Shown: in pieces, positions 24,111 to 32,559 of the stretch | Numbering within the stretch: position 1 is the first letter of the stretch | Layout: the number at the start of each line of letters is the position of its first letter | Origin: Aphanomyces cochlioides | Taxonomy: Eukaryota; Oomycota; Saprolegniomycetes; Saprolegniales; Verrucalvaceae | NCBI GenBank assembly: GCA_019828595.1 | Contig: JAHQRK010000004.1 | Coordinates: 930,001 to 994,000 of the forward strand | DNA: 64,000 bases | Reading direction: 5' to 3' | The notes under the pieces: model-generated | Seen by the model: only the letters and a program-made list of their open reading frames with translations | Told to the model about the DNA's origin: nothing | The model's database searches: none | Made by a program: the position numbers and the translations under genes

Positions 24111-24596
24111 CTTGTCATGATGGTCCTATGAGTTTATGTGTATTAGTGGACGATAGAAATTTGACGGCTCGTACTTGTTACGTCAGCGTGTCCTTGATTG
24201 AGACATCTATAGAGCTAGTTGGCAAAGCGTGACGTCACAGTCCGGCGACACATCCAAACCCCAGGCGCTAAAGGTTCTCAGGGTACCCTTTGCTCGTCTG
24301 TTTTCGTGGCACACCAGGTACGCAGGTTCCCGGTGGCGCTACCAGCCAAGCTCCGGATGGCCCTCCCCTCGCCCAGTTTTCGTGCGCCGCCACGCACTGC
24401 TAACTCACCCCACGAGTGGTCTCGAGCAAATTGGGAAATGACACTTGTTTGAATCGTGATTGGCTAGTGTAATAAAATCAAATCATTCGATGTTGTTTAC
24501 GACAAAACTGCAAAAACGTAAACATTCCGGTTATATTCCTTTTTTTGCGGATGTCGGAATTTTGTCGGAATCAATTGTGTGTCGGAATTTTTATGG
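24111..24596. other. 3' part of insertion element without a gene
   Basis: Contains a GC-rich stretch (24230-24440) unlike the AT-rich surroundings and the cluster of TGTCGGAAT sites at the right end (24552-24591). No coding potential supported. Confidence 0.5.
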
Positions 24597-25525
24597 TATG
24601 GACTTTCCTCCATCTCACAATGAATGCCGTCGACGAGACTCGATGACATGTATGTTTCCAAACTCAACGAGGTCACGTCCTTGCTGCGCGTCATGTACGT
24701 TATCTTTGGTTGAAGAAAACAAGCACTCAGCACAAGAACAAGGTCGTGAGTATCCATTGACTGGCACCATTTGAGACTGTTGAAGTCTCAACGCCATCCA
24801 TCGTCATCTGCGAGATCATGCCCTTCCATGGCAAATTCAAGGAGGCTCAGGAGGTTGATAAGTCGCAGTCGGCTTGATTATCAAATACATGCATGTGGAA
24901 ATAATTGTCCAAGAGTACCTTGGTAAACCCTTGCCACTTTGCTCCCGTTCGCATAGAGCCGTCAGTATTTGGTCTTTGGCGTGGAGAGCTCAGGACATAA
25001 GTTTGAAATCATGAAACATGCATTGACTACATTTAATATATCCTACAGCCTATACTATCATGTCGAACGCGCTCAGCATCGACGGCGCTTGGCGTCCGCG
25101 CTTGCTGCGGTGACAATAAAAATGGAGGGCAATTGTTCATTTGGTTGCCTCCTTGAGGAGCACCATGCCAACGTCCTTGGGGGTCATACTTTGAAGTCGA
25201 TTGATCATTGGGTCTCTTCATACGATAGTGCACTTGTGGCAACTGGGTCTTGGTGGCACCGGCGTCGCTTGGTGCACTTCGTGTGCGCTCGTTCATCCGA
25301 CACATGTCGCTTCTTGCTACCAACGATCGCGAGCCGGCACCCCCCCTTCAACCAGCCAAAAGTACATGCTTGGAGTTGAAAACTGGACGAGGCGTGAGCT
25401 CATCCGACGTCGTTTCGCCACTTGTGGCTCATCATCCCAGTCGTGAGCACGTTTTGCCGAGCCATTTGCCACGACGCGTCGTTTCTTTGGCACTTGTGGC
25501 CCACCAAGCTCGTCATGAGCGCGCT

Positions 25526-27719
25526 TCATGCCTTTGATATTTTTTTCTCTTGGATATCCTTGGCGTTTGTTGGACGACTGCCAACTTCCACAGGGGGCGA
25601 CGGGCCTTCTTGTCCATACGACTCGTTTTGTACATCCGTGTCAAAGGGTTGGACAGGGGGGAGCTTGCTCACTCGAGCATACTTGCATGACATGTACTTG
25701 ACCGTGACTGCACGAATATCCTCTCGGTCTGTCTGTGCAACTTGGTACTCGGCATGGTGAATCTTGTAGAGTTTTGCCACGCAGTCTCGAACTTGCTCAG
25801 CATTGTACGTTGTCAAATGATGTAATGTTGGCCTCTACGCGTGGAGAAAATAAGAGAGTCGACCAAATCTAGACATACCCAAGGTGATTTCTCCTTTGCC
25901 ACTACTCGCGTCATGTAAACTATCGAGGCCGCCAAGACAGATGGGGGGTGCGCAATTGTGATGGGATAGTCCATCACGGCTAACTCGGCTAAATACTGAG
26001 TTCGATGTCAGTAAAAAAACAAGTGCAATGTCTTACATGAGCGAAATTTTGCTGTGTCTCGGTTGCACATCCAGCTTGGATAAATCTCTCGAGGAAATGG
26101 TAGGCATGGGTACCGGCCAACTTGTATTCGAGCGTTTCCAGGACAAGATTTTCCATGGCCAACATTTCGTCCTTTGTGTGATCACTGATGTTGACGAAAT
26201 GTTCCACAAAGGAGTCAACCACTACTGCTTCAAGCTTGTAGGCGAGCATCATACACGCACATCCTAGTAGCTGAAGCTTTCCTGGGGCAATTTTCATCAC
26301 GGACAAACAACGATCAACCAAGTGAAAAGCAAGGTGCAACGTGTGAGGCACCAAGTTGTCCATTTCTCCAATTTTGACAAGCCAATCCATCAAGATACCA
26401 CGCATGCTGGGGTTAATATCACATTGGACTCAATCTTTTTCTTCCGCGAGGTAATCGTGTTTGACCCGGTATTTTTCTTCATGTTGTCGTCGAAATGAAT
26501 CGACTTCACGGGCGAGACCATCTTCATGCTTGGAGTCAATCGGGCGAACTTGCTTGTCAAACATGTGCTGTCGTTGCTGCTGCTCGTGACTCAACGACGA
26601 TCGTCTAGGTCCTGGAGACCTTCCAGGTTCCTTCTCTTGACAGTGGAGAGTCGAGGTACCAAAGGCCACAGGAGTCGGTAAATCTTCCTGTCGTTGACTC
26701 CATGTTGGTGGCGTCAAGATGTAGTGTCCAGAGTCTTCAGGAGTCGGTACATCTTCCTGTCGTTGACTCCATGTTGGTGGCGTCGAGAAGTAGTGTCCAG
26801 AATCTTCAGGAGTCGGTACATCTTCCTGTCGTTGACTCCATGTTGGTGGCGTCAAGATGTAGTGTCCAGAGTCTTCAGGAGTCGGTACATCTTCCTGTCG
26901 TTGACTCCATGTTGGTGGCGTCGAGAAGTAGTGTCCAGAATCTTCAGGAGTCGGTACATCTTCCTGTCGTTGACTCCATGTTGGTGGCGTCGACGGGCTA
27001 CTTGGAGTGCGAACGGGAGACACCGGGGCGTCTTGTCGTTCTGTCCATACTGGCGTCGACACGCTAGTCGGAGTGCGAACGGGGGAGGCCGGGGCGTCTT
27101 GACGTTCTGTCCATACTGGCGTCGACACGCTAGTCGGAGTGCGAACGGGGGACACCAGGGCGTCTTGTCGTTCTGTGCGAGACTGCAAGCAGAAATGTGG
27201 CTCTTTGAGACTTAGGTCGTCTTCGGTTCTGTCGGCAAAATACTCATCACAAGCGCTGTTCTTGCTGGACGCTTCTTGGCTGGTTTGGCCGGTTGAGCTG
27301 CCAATGTCTACAGTGGTCGCTGGGATTTCTTGTGGATACGTTGGGTGTTGTAATCCAAGTCCATGATAGTCTGCGACACCAGCGCGGCAGTCGACGTCTT
27401 GTTGTTGCTGTTTGAGCTCGTCTAGCACTCTTGAAAAGAGTGTGCGAGGCTGCAAGCAGAAATGTGGCTCTTCCAGACTTAGGTCGTCTTCGGTTCCGTC
27501 GGCAAAATATCCTTCACAAGCGCTGTCGTCGACGCTCGTCTTGCTGGACGCCTCCTTCTTGGACTTGATTTTTCTTCTTTGGCAAGGAGGATTACAAGAA
27601 TTATCGCCGTTGTAAAGTCGATGTTCGCCGCGACGAGTTTTTTTGCCGCTTCGATGCGGTCCAGATTCTGTTGAATATTGGTGTCTTCGCTCCTCGGTGT
27701 CGCCGCCAAGGCCTTGCAT
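25526..27719 (-). pseudogene. A/B-type cyclin with S/T-P repeat N-terminus and in-frame TGA
   Basis: The frame from 27719 runs to a TGA at 26432-26430 and continues in the same frame as a cyclin box: CDINPSMRGILMDWLVKIGE, LHLAFHLVDRCLS, GKLQLLGCACMMLAYKLE. Two introns (about 40-45 nt) join YLAELAVMDYPITIAHPP and RPTLHHLTTYNAEQVRDCVA, the second cyclin lobe, ending at 25526. Just before the TGA, FRRQHEEKYRVKHDYLAEEK matches the N-terminal helix of A/B cyclins, so the stop replaces one residue inside the conserved fold. An 84-nt intron (donor GTGAAG) could remove the stop but also that helix. Upstream are tandem repeats rich in TP/SP. Cyclins bind and activate CDKs. Either a recently broken gene or one with unusual splicing or readthrough. 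Confidence 0.65.
26692..27180 (-). repeat. 69-bp and 66-bp in-frame coding repeats
   Basis: Units of 69 bp start at 26692, 26761, 26830, 26899 and 26968, encoding PTWSQRQEDVPTPEDSGHY plus FSTP or ILTP in alternation (a 138-bp higher-order unit). Adjacent 66-bp units (about 27000-27180) encode VWTERQDAPVSPVRTPTSV variants. Each unit adds two or more minimal CDK sites (S/T-P). Near-identity of units suggests recent expansion. Confidence 0.92.
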
Positions 27720-28276
27720 ACTTCACCTTCAGATTTCTCCAAGGCAGTGTCATCCGCGTCGGGTTTGTCGTGCGAATTGATGGTGGACTCCGTCGACGTC
27801 ATGTCTTGTGTGTTATCGTCCGTGGGAACGTCTGTTGAGTCTTCATCATGGATGATCGAGGCCATGAGAGTCGCGTCGTTGTCTTCAAGCGTCCATCTTG
27901 AATCGTTTGAAGTGGTTTCTTCAAAGTCGTCGCCGATTGTGGCGACGTCAGGCAAGACCGAGGAGTCATCTGCATCGTCGATGACATCCGTGTCGGCATC
28001 GGAGTCTTCATTGTCTTCACTTGATATGATTGACATCAAGTCATCCTCGAGGTCTTCGCCCATTGTCGCCACGTCCGAGAAGATTTCTTCATCCATCGTT
28101 GTGGCCGTTGTGGGATCGATGTCGTAGTCTTGAACGTCCTCTTTCGTCCAGCGAGGTTCGCTGTCCGTAAGGCTTTCTTCTTCTTGTTCTTGTTTGGGCA
28201 TCATGGGCGCCATGTGGAGGGCGAGTGCCACATACATGAGCACCGCCAGGCAGCATCGGAGGATCGTGTTCATCAT
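27479..28276 (-). CDS. Acidic protein with hydrophobic leader, possibly the 5' part of the cyclin gene
   Basis: 265 codons from ATGATG at 28276. The first 25 residues (ILRCCLAVLMYVALALHM) form a signal peptide or signal anchor, followed by about 170 residues dominated by Asp/Glu/Ser/Thr with repeats such as DVATMGEDLEDD and DVATIGDDFEE, then a helix and a hydrophobic FTTAIILVILLA. The last 80 codons overlap the cyclin frame in another register. A 32-nt intron starting GTAATC at about 27594 and ending CAAG would join this frame exactly to the cyclin frame (AIIL to SKKEASSK), so both may be one gene. A related leader (ILRCCLAVL versus TIRCCLAVL) occurs at 32.8 kb. Function unknown. Confidence 0.5.
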   Translation of the reverse strand: MMNTILRCCLAVLMYVALALHMAPMMPKQEQEEESLTDSEPRWTKEDVQDYDIDPTTATTMDEEIFSDVATMGEDLEDDLMSIISSEDNEDSDADTDVIDDADDSSVLPDVATIGDDFEETTSNDSRWTLEDNDATLMASIIHDEDSTDVPTDDNTQDMTSTESTINSHDKPDADDTALEKSEGEVCKALAATPRSEDTNIQQNLDRIEAAKKLVAANIDFTTAIILVILLAKEEKSSPRRRRPARRASTTALVKDILPTEPKTT

Positions 28277-29196
28277 CGCGTTCTTCTTAGATTAGGATTT
28301 TTGAACGGCGGTTTCATTTTCGGCGTCGATAGCATCTGATTGGAGAAACTTGCACATTGATATGTGTGTGTCTTGAACGCAGACCCTGAGAACTCGGCAC
28401 ACGTCGAGTCGAGGGAGCTCCGACGAGACGATATTCTAGACACCACGGCTTGGGTTTTCTCGCCCTGGAATTGTCTTGGATGTATGTCGTCCATGCGACA
28501 ACACGCCACGAGGTTCCAGAGCTTTGATAAGTTCTGTCAGTGACGACTTGTGCTCATATCTGCAGACCGTATAGAGCTTCAAGCCACGCATACGAGCATA
28601 CTCTGACGCTCGACTGCTGCTGGTGGTAGATAGCCTTGCTGCCAAGGCGGGGATGTCTTTCAGGGAAGAAAGATTGACTGACAACCATGTGTATCCGGAT
28701 GCCTGATAGGTATCCGGAATAGAGTCAGTCTCCTGAATAATCCACGCAAAATGGAATTTATATTTGGTTTTTGTATGTCGTTTATGAAAAAGAAAAGAAA
28801 AAAGAGCTTAAATTCCAAATTCAACAAAAAACTCGACATCTTTCTTGATTTCCTTAAAATGGAATTTATATTTGGATTTTGTATGTCGTTTATGAAAAAG
28901 AAAAGCGGGTCTAGATGCCACTAAAAATGGCATAAAAATACCAATAAATGCCATAATAATGCCATAATTCGAAATGTGACATAATTTTCAATTTTGACTA
29001 TCTGGATGCCACCTTCGCAAAGAATTTTTTGTCACAATTTTCTGGAGTTTTGGACAAATTATGCCATAAAAAATGGACCAAATTGGTCTATTTTATTTAT
29101 GACATATTTTCGTCATGAACGCACTGATCGAGTCAAGCTTGAGATTCTGCTTGTCATCTCTACAAAAATACACGCACACACTATATATTATCACTG
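28277..29196. other. Region upstream of acidic/cyclin gene, AT-rich
   Basis: The first 250 bp are homologous to the sequence upstream of the related leader at 32.6-32.8 kb, so they belong to the duplicated unit (promoter or 5' exon). TATCCGGAT cores occur at about 28690-28715. From 28740 to 29190 the sequence is AT-rich with direct repeats and many ATGCCATAA words; no gene is seen. Confidence 0.5.
28748..28905. repeat. 50-bp direct repeat, two copies
   Basis: Copies at 28748-28797 and 28856-28905, starting AAAATGGAATTTATATTTGG, differ at about one base and are 108 bp apart. Confidence 0.93.
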
Positions 29197-29463
29197 TTGC
29201 ATGGCCGCAATATTATGACGCCACCGAGATGGTGCCAACGAGAAGAAGATCAACCGACCCCGGAGGACATTGGCCGCAATATCTCGACCCCTCCAAGGTG
29301 GAATAAACGACAAAAAGTCCCGGAGCTCCGGGGTCGGTTGATCTTCTTCTCGTTGGCACCATCTCGGTGGCGTCAAGATATTGCGGCCAATGTCCTCCGG
29401 GGTCGGTTGATCTTCTTCTCGTTGGCACCATCTCGGTGACGTCAAGATATTGCGGCCAATGTC
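29197..29463. repeat. Inverted and direct copies of a 69-bp coding repeat
   Basis: A 69-bp unit encoding PRWCQREEDQPTPEDIGRN is present once (plus a partial) in one orientation (29201-29303) and twice in the opposite orientation (about 29325-29463), giving a strong hairpin. The unit is a diverged relative of the cyclin-gene repeats (same length, same W-Q-R-ED-PTPED-G spacing). Confidence 0.88.
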
Positions 29464-30190
29464 GTGCTGTCGTTGCTGCTGCTCGTGACTCAGCGACGAT
29501 CGTCTAGATTCTGGAGACCTTCCCGGTTCCTTCTCTTGACTGTGGAGAGTCGTCGTACCAAAGTCATGTTTGACATATACACGAGTGCTTCGAGTACGCA
29601 CGCTCTCGCCTGACAGAAAATTGACGACGAATGTTGTAGGCTCTGAATTTGACGTGGATGAAGCCAAGGATACCCAAAAGAAAACAAATGTCAAAGGCAT
29701 GAAGCGCGATCATGACGAGCTTGGTGGGCCACAAGTGCCAAAGAAACGACGCGTCGTGGCAAATGGCTCGGCAAAACGTGCTCACGACTGGGATGATGAG
29801 CCACAAGTGGCGAAACGACGTCGGATGAGCTCACGCCTCGTCCAGTTTTCAACTCCAAGCATGTACTTTTGGCTGATTGAAGTGGGGTGCCGGCTCGCGA
29901 TCGTTGGTACCAAGAAGCGACATGTGTCGGATGAACGAGCGCACACGAAGTGCACCAAGCGACGCCGGTGCCACCAAGAGCCAGTTGCCACAAGTGCACT
30001 ATCGTATGAAGAGACCCAATGATCAATCGACTTCAAAGTATGACCCCCAAGGACGTTGGCATGGTGCTCCTCAAGGAGGCAACCAAATGAACAATTGCCC
30101 TCCATTTTTATTGTCACCGCAGCAAGCGCGGACGCCAAGCGCCGTCGATGCTGAGCGCGTTCGACATGATAGTATAGGCTGTAGGATATA
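29464..30190. pseudogene. Fragments of the cyclin-family gene in opposing orientations
   Basis: On the - strand, 29570-29464 encodes FGTTTLHSQEKEPGRSPES and SLSHEQQQRQH, nearly identical to the cyclin gene at 26.6 kb. On the + strand, 29690-30022 encodes the KR-rich tail (PQVPKKRRVVANGSAKR, QVAKRRRMSSRL), an inverted copy of 25530-25200. The + strand frame joins sequence resembling the end of the second cyclin lobe (TYTRVLRVRTLSP) to the tail, without the rest of a cyclin. No intact gene is present. Confidence 0.65.
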
Positions 30191-32216
30191 TTAAATGTAG
30201 TCAATGCATGTTTCATGATTTCAAACTTATGTCCTGAGCTCTCCACGCCAAAGACCAAATGCTGACGGCTCTATGCGAACGGGAGCAAAGTGGCAAGGGT
30301 TTACCAAGGTACTCTTGGACAATTATTTCCACATGCATGTATTTGATAATCAAGCCGACTGCGACTTATCAACCTCCTGAGCCTCCTTGAATTTGCCATG
30401 GAAGGGCATGATCTCGCAGATGACGATGGATGGCGTTGAGACTTCAACAGTCTCAAATGGTGCCAGTCAATGGATACTCACGACCTTGTTCTTGTGCTGA
30501 GTGCTTGTTTTCTTCAACCAAAGATAACGTACATGACGCGCAGCAAGGACGTGACCTCGTTGAGTTTGGAAACATACATGTCATCGAGTCTCGTCGACGG
30601 CATTCATTGTGAGATGGAGGAAAGTCCATAACACAACAAACTCATTCGGATTTCCATGGATTTATTGAGTTTAAAAGGATAACGTAAAAATCCTGATACA
30701 TGTAGATATTGTATTAGCCAATCATTTTTTGGTATTTCCGAGTAATAATGCATATCATTGGGTATAATTAAAAATATGTGGCTAATCGAAAATTATTTTG
30801 GTAATTCGGATTTATTTCATTGGATTAAAAGATTTTATTTTCATTCAATGAAAATGAAGAATCGCATTGGTTGGCGCTTGATCGCATTTTGAAGTTGGCT
30901 GCCGCGATGGGAAAAAAGGAAAGGGCACTGGCGGTGGGTCGCACCAAATCGAAGGGACTTAAAGCTGCCTTTGGCAAAGGCAAAGGCAATGCGTTCGATG
31001 TGCAAAAGAATTCCAAATCCAAATACGAAGTGCTGGGCAAACGCGCGAAAGGACAGGGTCGAAATGTTGCCCAAGCTCGCGCGGAAGCGGAAGAACGACG
31101 CCGCAAGACGCTCTTGAAGCAATTCCAAGGCCGGAAAAAGAACAACGAGTTCAAAGATCGACGTCTCGGAGAACAGAATGAAGAAATGTCACTCGAAGAC
31201 AAGATGATTGCACGTTTTCAAACCGAAAGGAAAAGGCAGTATCAACAACGCAATGCTGCAAAGTTCAATCTCAACGACGATGATGACGATCAATCTGAAG
31301 ATGATCTATTGACACATCGTGGCGCGAAAATCGATGACTTTGACAACATTGACATTGCAGGAAGCGATGATGAGCCTGATGATGCGTTTGACCACAAGAT
31401 GGGCCGCGATATTGTGAATAAGCTCCACTTTGGCGGTGGAGGCAATGACGCGAAAGACGGCACTGAAAAGAAGAAGACTCATGAAGAAATCATGCAGGAA
31501 GTCATGATGAAATCCAAGATGTACAAGGCCGAGAAGCAAAAGAATAAGGCTTCGCAGGACGAAACAACAGAAGCATTGGACGCCGGATTTGCTGAGTTCC
31601 AGTCCTTGCTGCAATTCCGTCCAAAGAAAGAAGATCGACCACGAGAAGCACCTGACGATTTTGACAAGATGGCCCGCGAACTGGCCTTGGAAGCTAAGGC
31701 GAAAGCCACGGAACGCAAACTCACACCGGAAGAAATTGCTAAACGAGAGTATGAAAAGCTTGCAGATCTTGAACGCAAGCGTGTTGCGCGCATGAATGGC
31801 CAGGATGAAGACGAAAGCGAAGCGCCGCAAAAGAAAGCAAAGAAGAAGCAGCCAGAACTTGTCATGCTGCCGCCAAAACGCGCAACGGATGATTCACTCG
31901 TCGACGACTATCAAATTAATCAAGAATTCAACCAAGCTGGCAGCGAAGATGGTGATGACGATGACGAGGAAGCTGGTGATGAAGACGACGAAGAGGGCGA
32001 TGAAGAAGACGAGGAAGACGAAGAGGAGGAGGAAGAAGACGATGAAGAGCAAGAAGACGGTGACAATGCAGACGATAAAGACGAAGACGATGATGACGAA
32101 GATGAAGAAGATGAAGAAGCGCGTTCTGCTGCGTTGAAGAGGCGAGAAGAAGCCGCCAAGGAGATGCCATACGTCCTTCCATGCCCCGAAGTTCCCGCCG
32201 ACTTGACGAATTTGAT
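29665..32216. repeat. Right arm of large inverted segmental duplication (empty site)
   Basis: Reverse complement of 25562-24597 followed directly by that of 21623-20036, with one copy of the 5-bp site (30626-30630) at the junction where the left arm carries the 3.0-kb insertion. The arm ends inside Nop14 coding sequence after codon 435. Confidence 0.92.
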
Positions 32217-32391
32217 GGGCATCCAGACCAGCCCTAATTCGATGAAAGCTTACAATTTACAATTCAATGCCGTTGCTATCGAGCTCGATGCAAGCAGAAT
32301 TTCAAAATATAATGCTATATATTTTGAAATTCTGCTAAATTGTAACATTCCATCCAATGAAACATTTTTCAATTTCAAAAATAATGTTTGA
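30907..32391 (+). pseudogene. Truncated NOP14 copy with promoter and new 3' tail
   Basis: Identical to Nop14 residues 1-435 from the ATG at 30907, with the same 5' leader and about 280 bp of upstream sequence. After VPADLTNL it diverges into about 59 foreign codons (starting MGIQTSPNSMKAYNLQ) and a stop at 32391. The missing half includes most of the conserved Nop14 core, so it is unlikely to work as Nop14; it could be expressed as a truncated, possibly interfering product. Very recent origin or ongoing gene conversion is inferred from identity. Confidence 0.85.
32293..32336. repeat. Perfect 19-bp stem hairpin
   Basis: AGCAGAATTTCAAAATATA is followed after 6 bp by its exact reverse complement, within the foreign tail just after the Nop14 breakpoint. 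Confidence 0.95.
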
Positions 32392-32559
32392 TTGGCCAAC
32401 AATATTAAACTATAAGCGAATACAATATCTCTGCGCGGATCTGTCAACCAGCTCGGTGGAGACGCAATCGCTTAATGAAAACCTACGCCAAGATACATTG
32501 CAAGACGTAGAAAAGTTGAGTCGCTACAAGATCTCTCCACTGCAGCAGTCTCATCGATT

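Larger units (their letters stand above)
21619..24601. mobile_element. 3.0-kb insertion element with TATGG target-site duplication
   Basis: The element occupies 21624-24596 and is flanked by TATGG (21619-21623 and 24597-24601). The inverted copy of the locus has a single CCATA (30626-30630), the empty site. Near the ends are inverted copies of AAAATTCCGACA (21636-21647) and TGTCGGAATTTT (24580-24591), offset 12 and 5 bp from the borders; extra copies of the TGTCGGAAT core lie at 24552 and 24563 and a face-to-face pair at 21781-21801. This organisation suits a cut-and-paste DNA transposon, but no DDE transposase is recognisable, so it may be non-autonomous. Confidence 0.8.
20036..25562. repeat. 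Left arm of large inverted segmental duplication (interrupted)
   Basis: Bases 20036-21623 (Nop14 exon 1 part, promoter) and 24597-about 25562 are present in inverted orientation at about 30626-32216 and 29665-30630. Translations of the Nop14 part are identical for 435 residues, and in the flank only scattered substitutions are seen, for example one base in the Nop14 leader. The 21624-24596 segment is absent from the other arm. Confidence 0.92.

Noticed and set aside
24230..24440. GC-rich segment considered as tRNA-derived SINE
   Set aside because: A box-A-like word is present on the - strand, but no box B (GGTTC...) at the right distance and no tail; not supported.
26427..26432. TGA in cyclin explained as selenocysteine
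   Set aside because: Cyclins have no selenocysteine position here, and no clear SECIS-like structure could be identified by eye; a nonsense change or splicing is simpler.
26694..27215. Open + strand frame of 173 codons with repeated CWWRRDVVSRV-like units
   Set aside because: Exact antisense of the in-frame cyclin-gene repeats; repeats in multiples of three keep all frames open. No start context or family similarity.
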